In this document: piece after piece, positions 61,401 to 64,000 of the stretch
Numbering within the stretch: the first letter of the stretch is position 1
Layout: each line of letters begins with the position of its first letter
Assembly (NCBI GenBank): GCA_048263775.1
Contig: JBLXDU010000011.1
Location: 90,219 to 154,218 of the forward strand
DNA length: 64,000 nt
Direction of reading: 5' to 3'
Source of the DNA: UBA1479 sp048263775
Lineage (GTDB): Bacteria > Pseudomonadota > Alphaproteobacteria > Rhodospirillales > Casp-alpha2
Made by a program: the position numbers and the translations under genes
Notes under the pieces: model-generated
Told to the model about the DNA's origin: nothing
The model's input: the letters and a program-made list of their open reading frames with translations, nothing else
The model's database searches: none

Positions 61401-63851
61401 TCCGGCGATCACGCCGTTGGCGTTCAGCTTGGCGACGACGGCGTCGCGGACTTCGTTCGCCGTCGTCTCGTTGGTCACCGTGTGGGAAATGCGGGTGCCG
61501 TTGACGGTGACCTCGAACACGTCGCCGCGTTCGATCGTGCCGCCAATGACATAGGGCGAAACCTGATTGACCCCGGTGGCGTTGGCCACGGGGTTGGTCA
61601 GCGCGATGGTCTGATCGTCGGTTCCGGCATGGCCGTCGGACACCGTGTAGGTCAGGGTCCCCGTCGCCGACTGCCCGGCGGCCAGGGGCTCAAACTGGCC
61701 GTTCGGATTGACCGTATAGCTGCCGTCGGCGTTGATCGTAACCTGGGCGACTACCGGATCGCCGTTCGGCAGGGTGAAGTTCACGTTTTGTGCAACGCCG
61801 ACGGTGCTGCCGTTGACCTTGATGATGCTCAGACTGTCGCCTGTGTCGATGTCCGTGTCGTTGGCCAGCAGGCCCGCCGCCGCCGTCTTGCTGATCGCCG
61901 TGCTGTCGTTGGCGGTAGTGACGAAATCGTTCTTGGCGTCCGGGTTATCGTTGGTGGGCGTGATATCGATGGTCACCGTCGCGGTGTCGAAGGACGGCGG
62001 ATTGGCCCCGTTGGATACCGTGTAAGTGAAGGTGTCGGTACCGCTGTAGTTGGCGTCCGGGGTATAGGTGACCCGGCCGTTGGGCACAATGACGGTATCG
62101 ACATCGGCATCGAAATTGCCGTCCACCGCAACACTGGTGACAATCGGCGTGCCGGGCACGGCCGAGGTCAGGGTCAGGGCGCCGCCCCTGCTGCCTTCAG
62201 CCGCCGAAACCACGGCGGCCATGGCCGGTGTGCTGTTGATCAGGGCCACGAACTGGTCGGCATTCAGTTCGGCGTTCGTGCTCTCCATCGTATATGTGAC
62301 GCTGACGCCGTTGACGGTCAGGGTGATCGTGTCGCCATCAGCGATATTCGTTGGGCCAAAGTTCAATTCCTTGACTTCGGCGACGATGGTGATCTTGCCG
62401 TGGGCCGGTTGGCCGACCGCGGCGATGGCCGCATTGGTCAGGTCGCCGCCGTCGGCGCGTTTGTCATTACCCAGCACGTCGAAGGTAATGGCCTGATCTT
62501 CCAGCACCTCGTCGTCGCCGCTGACCGGTCCGCCGTTCGTGGCGTCGCCATCGCCGATCACGTCGTCGCTGGCCACGGGGGCGGAATCGCGGGCTTCCTG
62601 CTGTATACGTAGTTCGGCCTCGTTGCGGGCCTTGAGAATCGCCTGTTCGAACTGGGCCAAGCCCGATGCCGCCTGGAAGGCGGCCTGCTGGGCGATGGTT
62701 GCCTGGGCGTTCGCCGTGGCGGCGCCGGACAGGGCGTCGGGCACGTAGCCTTCGGCGATTTCCGCCAAAAGCTGAGCGGCGGTCACCACGTCCGCCGGCA
62801 CCGACGGGTCCAGAGCAGGAGACAGGCTGCCGAGAGTATTGGCCGTGGTGACGATTGTGGCGGCGCTTTCCGCCGTCAGGGCGTCGTTCGTGTCGAATGC
62901 CGGTGCCAGGCCGTCGGCGGCGGCGCGCGCCGTTCCGGCGGCGGTGCCCGCGATATCGACGACGGCCTCGATGACGTCGGCAACGGCGGACGCTTGCAAC
63001 AACCCGTTTTTCAATGCCCGGAGCGCTGCTTCCGTGCCCGTGCGGGCGGCGCTGATGGTCGGGGCTTCGCCGGCCACGCCGTCCTCGTTGACGGCACTGA
63101 CCGTGACGCGGATAAACGATGCATTGGGATCGTCGGAAATCAGCACCAATTCGCCGTCCTGCAAGGCGGTGGAGGCAGTCATGCCGCCGGCGGTGCCGAT
63201 CTGGTTGACCAGGGCGTCTCGCACGGACGCAAGCGTGGGATTCGCGCCGACGGTGATGGTCTTCGTGACATCGGGGGTGCCGTCGTTGTTCGTGTCGAAG
63301 GCAACGGTCAAGGTGTCGCCGGCTTCGACGGTGCCGCCGATGGTGACCGACACGGTCTGGCGGGTTGCGGCGATGGCCGCGTCAAGCGCCGTGACGGCGG
63401 TGTCGAGCGCCGTTGCCGTGGCGTCGCCGTCGCCGTCCTGTACGCCGTCAGCCAACAAGTCTTCGATCGTCGTCTTCGCCGCATCGGCGGCGGCGAGAGC
63501 GTTCAGAATTTGGGTCGAAGCGCTTTCGGCCCCGGTCGCGTCACCGTTTTCCGTGACCGTCACGCCGATACTGTTGCCGGATGTGGTTGCGGCAACGACG
63601 AAACCGCCGGACCCGCTGGTCGCCGACGCCTGGGCAACACCCTGAAGGTTGGCGTGGTTGTTGACCGCGTCAACCAGGGCGTCGCGGATGTCGTTGATAG
63701 TGTCGCCGTCCTGGGCCGTGACCTCGACCATCACGGCGTCGTCGTTGTCGGCGTCCCCGGGTGTCGGGTCGATGGTCAGGGTGAATACATTATCTGCCGC
63801 CAGGGTGCCGGTCAGGGTCACCTGATCGAAGCTGGTGGCGAGCTGCAGCAT
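46155..63851 (-). CDS. Giant RTX adhesin secreted by the adjacent type I system (5' end uncertain)
   Basis: A continuous frame of 5,898 residues from the ATG at 63851. The first ~470 residues are Ala-rich with two copies of a ~95-residue module (about 9-105, 162-255). Two more copies follow (487-578, 760-857). Cadherin/VCBS-like domains (450-960), a beta-helix-like stretch (1,120-1,650) and seven LamG-like domains come next, three at about 1,690-2,380 and four between 3,700 and 4,800. VSDGDGG-type sandwich domains, a propeller-like block (3,000-3,410) and RTX repeats (2,535-2,745 and 4,945-5,800) complete it. The final ~110 residues (LEIDADGDAQADMEIELQNV through SGGQVA) are the T1SS-associated end domain. 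Such proteins are exported unfolded and bind Ca2+ outside, mediating surface attachment or biofilm. Coding sense continues upstream of 63851 until a stop at 63960-63962, so the N-terminus is probably incomplete. Confidence 0.9.
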   Translation of the reverse strand: MLQLATSFDQVTLTGTLAADNVFTLTIDPTPGDADNDDAVMVEVTAQDGDTINDIRDALVDAVNNHANLQGVAQASATSGSGGFVVAATTSGNSIGVTVTENGDATGAESASTQILNALAAADAAKTTIEDLLADGVQDGDGDATATALDTAVTALDAAIAATRQTVSVTIGGTVEAGDTLTVAFDTNNDGTPDVTKTITVGANPTLASVRDALVNQIGTAGGMTASTALQDGELVLISDDPNASFIRVTVSAVNEDGVAGEAPTISAARTGTEAALRALKNGLLQASAVADVIEAVVDIAGTAAGTARAAADGLAPAFDTNDALTAESAATIVTTANTLGSLSPALDPSVPADVVTAAQLLAEIAEGYVPDALSGAATANAQATIAQQAAFQAASGLAQFEQAILKARNEAELRIQQEARDSAPVASDDVIGDGDATNGGPVSGDDEVLEDQAITFDVLGNDKRADGGDLTNAAIAAVGQPAHGKITIVAEVKELNFGPTNIADGDTITLTVNGVSVTYTMESTNAELNADQFVALINSTPAMAAVVSAAEGSRGGALTLTSAVPGTPIVTSVAVDGNFDADVDTVIVPNGRVTYTPDANYSGTDTFTYTVSNGANPPSFDTATVTIDITPTNDNPDAKNDFVTTANDSTAISKTAAAGLLANDTDIDTGDSLSIIKVNGSTVGVAQNVNFTLPNGDPVVAQVTINADGSYTVNPNGQFEPLAAGQSATGTLTYTVSDGHAGTDDQTIALTNPVANATGVNQVSPYVIGGTIERGDVFEVTVNGTRISHTVTNETTANEVRDAVVAKLNANGVIAGKVTASAGGGGEVVITANLAGQAFTSSAQAINAGTDVATLTVTITGSNDAPTADADTASGDEDTTITGTLTANDPDLGDTLTFAVAGGGQAANGTVTVQSNGNFSYVPNAEFSGTDSFTFRVTDSAGIASTATVTITVNNVNDDPIITVGGDPAPTFEEGGNAVIVDGALSITDVDTANFNTGSLRAAVTGNLNAGDALLVQETGGITLSGTTVLFNGVSIGTIDGTYDGSAGDLLITLDSDATPAAVQALARTIAFTNDADTPATVARTVTFTVDSGDGGTATQDVTVQVALESGLTRSDHDQLNFSSDWFDAANWTSGIPDATTIAVINDGGYAPITFNNGPVNETVGQLVVNADLNILAGTLNMLEPSAVEQGATVTVSNASVLGTGDLNIAGTVALSGAATLGLPLISLAAIANDSIAGGMTVTGSGNQINGALAIEADSVYVGQLILGGTGSGNVTLDVTLGIVNAGAIVIDNFDAAPADAILTVGDPGIANTGTITFSDTSGGGGQRVIEGSIDTANGTITVETSATIDLAGGILNAAAGTIDLATATVLTVNGGQTIIDGDTYLSGTGALDLAGTGGLTLASDFALNPGNPELTLSGAIIIDGDISGEAAPTFTIGDGRSLTLDGDTVSDTVSLAVDGTLTIEGTGTVIAAPTTINSPNGAFTVAPGATVTITAPGFIFNDGGVVSVGAGGTLILDGVNIENTGLLTGEGTIQLANGADIAGEGIIDVAGVDNIGTLNITGGEVVFDTNSILDIDIGGGASDVLHLDTMDLTAAGDTLNLTFAPGFDPTVDGNSFQILTYSSHTAEIGGDGGVLEAGIDNIFDTIEHNLGPEYTVTIDYGSTAATVTVNRNPEIAVTTNGAGMQFDGVDDYITIPTDPAIINAASITVEAVVNLAGPPAQAVRIAENFNSDYAGWGFTIETNGALIVQLGDGGTDSQLSSFTTVPGVVIPDQPTHVAFTYDGPSGEIVVYVNGVAVDGTPGGVNPENNLGNATQDVAINHPVFPLKGSIDEFRIYNEARTANEVASDAGGGTDGTQPLVHFDFADGQAINLGSLGSASDGNLGNALDGPALAFDGSDDLVQSDTAGIDFGNAFSIEFVVQTEMAATGYIMTIGDTFSGGVPANNLLFANIPSAAGNLRIGQFGVVDIDSTTLVNDGVPHHVSLTHDGAGNYSLYIDGVLENTAPGNPLPDLTGSTLMLGNPTGVPAFNGAVGDFRIYSDERNATEVAADATGAVDTDNLQIHYAIDAADVADGTITNQGVLGSSADATVGTITGSDAADPTVIDITNPTAPLAVPLVGQALSFDGIDDRIEVTDPPRIMVNATDQSSGFVITNATANGSDDTITDFGNTPGTFAGFEVGDVVTLTGFSNGSNNVTGTITAVAPDGSSISFADGTLGANNGMASAGTIETVSSSPLATGTDAFSHQLWFRTDTTGLRQELFEVLSDGTLNEGALLFVNADNKLGFDLSAAAGISGQGPVVADGLWHHAAVTFDGTTTTLFVDGVAIGSTTSLTPNLVEGNVNIGAGQGGALPFQGEIFDVRAYDVARTAGEIRADMNDLPDGTDPTLTGAWHLDDVLNGTMGQFRDVTGNGGTGTFTGGTPVFVDNNLFTMAEDSVLHGRITGTDVDNIAETFIFGVAAQGTNGTVTVNPTDGTWEYTPDADFVGTDTFEVQVTDSLGATATKTVSVNVLNVNDAPVVANPAVAPIENFGTIADDVINGGAGDDILRGKEGDDVIDGGAGSDIIIGGFGADTLTGGAGQDAFLYGVGESDPGTADVITDFTVTDDIIVLDQTVLDTLGFSFTGVDGGHTASDGYASASITASGSDSILTIDADDDGVVDGEILLLGVNAAEFSASNIDNLFFDTSQFNVITGTDGIDAPLTGTGGLDFLIGRDGDDTLLGGGGALDLFDGGLGADVMTGGGAAGDYYLYRQTLDSTVGNGDTITTFNANVDVIDLQAIISGDFDFNGAGAFSGGGTASASFDGSLLQIDADGNGVADMEMTLSSVTGSLSLANFLTADGEATTVIGTTTFAEDGIPVLVNEFIQITDGDSFDLDGGSLTIQITGGFQAGDVLAVEPGLFDVLGGAVSIDQDLIGSIIEDGTTGTLRIDLTDSATPEIIELLARSITFENTAAEPGAGARTIDFTLSDGDGGTSAALSQTVNITPVNDAPEVTTATLPAGTATFDAEVLVNTALTGEQSAADVTYFAGGTKFVATWNNYSVGGGSDLGAIGRIFNADGTPDGPEFVIANTVPGSEYNARVSPMADGGFIISYVNQPTAADANTSDLYVQRYDSTGQAVSRDGSTPGADAFNVGEYFSGTVQNGGTVVGLSNGGFVIAIDQQDSGIASGQDVTARVFGANGLPVTGEFLLGSSPTPATQGTELAALPGGGFVAVWTDNTDGDNDLFARVYDNSGTPLGPEFAVAVNQGGGTQQDQHEVAALSNGNFAVAWRTDDISSGDNDGAGGIGYRIFGPDGTPVTSDLLANTDITGHQNEPSIAALPDGGFVVSWSTNDTAADGDGTAIRAQRFDAAGAKVGTEFTVNENTAGNQQQAAIAADADGNLVAVFRQSDPVGATADNTEIGARVISFGLDGKTYVEDGAPLLVDSGITLTDLDSTTLDGATVTITTAFEANTDILSFTPVGSIGGSYDAATGALTLTGTGTVAEYEQVLRSVAFNSTAVQPDLADRIIEFQITDDQGAPSTPFAVTIGVENINDAPEISSAGGNATFTEDGPAVAIDTAIVIIDIDSTDFDLGQFTATITAGGTTDDVLDIDTSGNIGLSAGLTPASVVSVSGTDIGLVNAASTAGNIIIDLDPDATPALVQELARAVTYQNISEEPGVAQRTVTFQVSDGDGGVSAAFDRTVDISPVNDAPEILGVVQSSNVAQFDGSGDSISLANPAGLPNGASDFTWSAWVKTDATGINHAILSIGNATGTGTNGQLFIQGSGQLAFDSLNVGFTTGGPAINDDVWHHVAVTTSGGYSEIFLDGVSVAAPIDLSLAIGTDSAYIGQAPGGINQFQGEISDVRIYDVARTADDIAADMSLRLTGAEPNLVAYYPLDSETGGIVVDLAGGDNVGTLLGDVTIGGSSPDFLIDTATVFADDFNDGTLDPAAFTVDTASSGATAAEAGGALALGNRAIVTTTAEYEPTATEPVIINTSFTFQDTANDFFSIVTRSDGVADSGNFYQVTNGISFVTQAAGDNKLAILRYENGVGTGLGDSGVGSIILTNGTTYDVQIADDGYNLTFTVTEAGNPANTATLTAQDSTLYAENHVSLYNREVVANGPQIDSLEITQPGGLLVVPEDGSFSSQIVAGDLDNGPGDLSFTLDVGAAHGTVDVQPDGTFTYTPNPDYAGSDSFTVTVDDGAGGTNTRTILLDVQNTNDAPVILGAPTNVNTPQFNGIDDFVQATNPAALLPSGNAPFTIEAWVQPAEAGTLASLGTATGNQGLEIFITESGELGVGTDDRTTIEIVDTGNAIDDGAWHHVAVAYDGTTFRLYVDGVETASGNGALNVDVGGEFIFGKGFNDTGHFKGAIDDIRIWADERTAQEIADNHQQADLADTTGLAARYTLDNTDEADIDPALIDISGNGHVITSGGPPSDPFGAYAVLDGAGDMVNFTQIAPVDGTNKITIAAWVRPDDLTGTQAIAAIGAGGLVLELDGNGLSFTNAGVTGTGAGGNLTAGEWNHVAVTYDGDTGAFETFVNGVSQGSSNIGTSTLPAATTMAIGSSTGDGNETATDSFSGAVAQLRIFDEVRQATDIQADMALSHYDGQPPATLLIEQPLDRHSSDASLVGDAHIADHSPTLLGSNVTSGAISFDGIDDEISIYSNPGLDPDSWTVETWLRSDADDNAAGVQRLLTLSNGTHAAYSLLFQNGNLSVEFTHQGGASSSFVTAVDDIRDGLWHHAAGTYDSASNTLSLFVDGHLVGQIDTTGYTPSDGNADLVIGNFTTSHDQRFTGEMADMRIWEYARDEWQIANDLEEPVSPDSPGLVANFPLNGGTGGRAVPATIFDVVDGLTGNVYGAPVFVDTGPGIYSGLDPSTPLAGTEDTILRGRIVAEDVDGDSLTFTLNVSPNHGSVTLNSDGSYEYNPYTDQFGTDSFTVTVDDGFGGTDTRTIYLDLAPVTDVFIGGNGDDLYLFGTDGDDILDGRTGENVMSGGGGDDYLTGGTRGKGGVDRNIADYYGVSAGITVDASTDTVTGDASVGTDTLGNIDQIIGSAHNDLFDMTGWDNSQFDAFDPDGSGGLTPTVGVFNAIRGGDGDDTITGNGYTRADYGDAYGGVTATLTGATDGSGYGHRTSNNAGSDGGEGGLAALGLADGTGLDTFISGVNELAGSDYDDILTGNDNNNVLIGRGGYDTLDGGLGMDRADYRSDTYGITVTYDPDDSFNATVIDGLGDTDTLISIEQVRGSQFDDVFNGNDADNRFRGEGGADTFNLADDASFVGISNGGDDRIEYTRGDESTLPDGFDNIIGFTTGDTIRFNGMDGLELMTVGYAYAGTVQTTVDAIAIDDGVQDRVTFFTDGVDGYLYVKGRGTGTTNYDGTLIKLQGITAPLAGTDVRGANGTALIETTDGTNTIIATAAQETHTGGTGPNYFVFTAVADSATGAGNRDTIDDFVVGVDKIVLEGLVDDGDEFTLLAPGLDLLGNGNATAAFGTLGLSNVLQIDLDGDFFLGTGIDMQIDLPNVDRNALTTDDFIIITTSTGTDIDDTYNGRAGNDWILASTTNAFVMDIASAAVTTGDTITLAGGSDGIDTLIIRDPMEFIGAEWSGTDLMLFYEDIGSTYVHKTTVTNHAANSLDYIEFEFNDGDALDRFAVANGSDASGGTENTLVAGGSGIDTLIGSDHNDILLGNDGDDDLSGGDGDDLLIGGAGEDILDGGAGNDTVSYFQNPTNGVIVNLSNTTEGISPEAISGGTAFDPYSAEIDTLSNIENAEGSSFDDFLIGSDVTNRLSGDDGNDTIYGGGGADILEGGEGMDVFIYNSPSDSGIGGLLRDVILDFDAIGADKIDISAFNEGMFMFVGDDTNDFAGYGASSARFNNETKILEIDADGDAQADMEIELQNVDGADLDSNDFMVSGGQVA
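46455..49015 (-). repeat. C-terminal RTX nonapeptide region
   Basis: Several separated arrays lie here, the clearest at 46741-46905 (ILLGNDGDDDLSGGDGDDLL and following), 46471-46560, 48290-48405, and 48880-49015. They bind Ca2+ after secretion and help the protein fold outside the cell. The arrays are interspersed with other beta-rich segments and module copy 3. Confidence 0.85.
47300..47635 (-). repeat. T1SS end-domain-like module, copy 3 (internal)
   Basis: Corresponding elements are FVFTAVADSATGAGNRDTID, DDFVVGVDKIVLEG, LQIDLDGDFFLGTGIDMQID and TTDDFIII. The order and spacing follow the C-terminal copy, but about 380 further residues come after it, so here it cannot be the extreme end signal. 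Confidence 0.6.
55333..55620 (-). repeat. T1SS end-domain-like module, copy 2 (internal)
   Basis: Elements are YYLYRQTLDSTVGNGDTI, a short strand TTFNANVDVIDL, LLQIDADGNGVADMEMTL and LANFL, directly after an RTX block. It lies near residue 2,800. Confidence 0.6.
55622..56245 (-). repeat. Internal RTX nonapeptide blocks
   Basis: Two glycine/aspartate-rich blocks of the GGxGxDxxx type (DVINGGAGDDILRGKEGDDV and IGRDGDDTLLGGGGALDLFD), separated by module copy 1. Each nonapeptide forms half a turn of a calcium-binding parallel beta roll. Confidence 0.8.
55806..56125 (-). repeat. T1SS end-domain-like module, copy 1 (internal)
   Basis: Elements are FLYGVGESDPGTADVITDFT, DDIIVLDQ, ILTIDADDDGVVDGEILL and NIDNLFF, again directly after RTX repeats. 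Copies 1 and 2 sit next to each other, which suggests a duplication. Confidence 0.6.
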
Positions 63852-64000
63852 CTCCGCCGCATCGGTGATCGCATCCTCCGCCTTCGTCAGGGCGGCGGGA
63901 GAACTGGCGGTGGCCTGGAGGGAGGCGGCCTCGGCAGCCTCGGGGGCGGGGTCGGGGTGTTAGGCGGCGGGCCGGAATGGCGCAAAGTGGGGGGCGGGGG
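63852..64000. other. Unreliable 5' end of adhesin and G-rich window terminus
   Basis: On the minus strand the adhesin frame stays protein-like upstream of the ATG (an Ala/Glu-rich helix ending ALTKAEDAITDAAEM) until a TAA at 63960-63962. The last 40 bases are unusually G-rich with homopolymer runs (GGGGGGCGGGGG at the very end). They look like a low-quality sequence end or a frameshift rather than a true gene boundary, so no promoter or ribosome-binding site is called. Confidence 0.55.

Noticed and set aside
46155..63851. Repeated DNA segments in the adhesin considered as a CRISPR array or transposon repeats.
   Set aside because: The similarity is at protein level (LamG, RTX, cadherin-like), spacing is irregular and the frame is open throughout.

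Overview
The window reads as chromosomal DNA of a GC-rich Gram-negative bacterium, most likely an alphaproteobacterium of the Rhodospirillales type. This is inferred from high third-position GC, CMP-Kdo synthesis, a Zur/ZnuABC locus with an alphaproteobacterial-style operator, a DUF1127 protein, PAS_5 and PilZ proteins, and tightly packed operons with ATGA overlaps. I found no rRNA, tRNA, CRISPR array, transposase or prophage.

Positions 1-16 kb hold a partial acyl-CoA dehydrogenase, a PilZ protein, an SDR/acyl-CoA ligase pair, small membrane or lipoproteins, a DMT permease, a lysine/alanine-rich histone H1-like protein built from a 30-bp tandem repeat, a kdsB-like gene overlapping a histidine phosphatase, and a 919-residue secreted protein with a coiled-coil tail. 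An atypical SDR, a TPR/glycosyltransferase-like protein and the zinc locus follow. In the zinc locus znuA diverges from znuC-znuB-zur across a clear Zur box.

Positions 17-31 kb hold a membrane-anchored protein with a highly charged DRR-rich tail, an SDR preceded by a perfect TTGTATACAA palindrome, an ArsR-type regulator, a second DMT permease, DUF1127, GFA and CmcJ-like proteins, an RND pump with its adaptor, ABM, GNAT and PAS_5 proteins, an M20 peptidase coupled to a cytochrome c, and a first XRE regulator.

Positions 31-42 kb look catabolic. One minus-strand operon encodes a gamma-carbonic-anhydrase-like protein, an acyl-CoA ligase and a citryl-CoA-lyase-like protein. A second minus-strand operon (thioesterase, GntR/FCD regulator, serine hydrolase, PhyH dioxygenase) diverges from a plus-strand operon (TAXI solute receptor, amidase, M20 carbamoylase-type hydrolase). 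Two GntR-like palindromes lie between them. A second XRE regulator, paralogous to the first, ends the region.

Positions 42.7-64 kb are a type I secretion locus on the minus strand: a giant RTX adhesin of at least 5,898 residues, an ABC exporter and an HlyD-family adaptor. The adhesin carries about seven LamG-like domains, cadherin/VCBS-like domains, a beta-helix-like stretch, RTX repeats and, unusually, four copies of a module that at the C-terminus looks like the secretion-associated end domain. Its 5' end is unclear because the last ~40 bases of the window are G-rich and break the frame. This locus is the most unusual part of the window.
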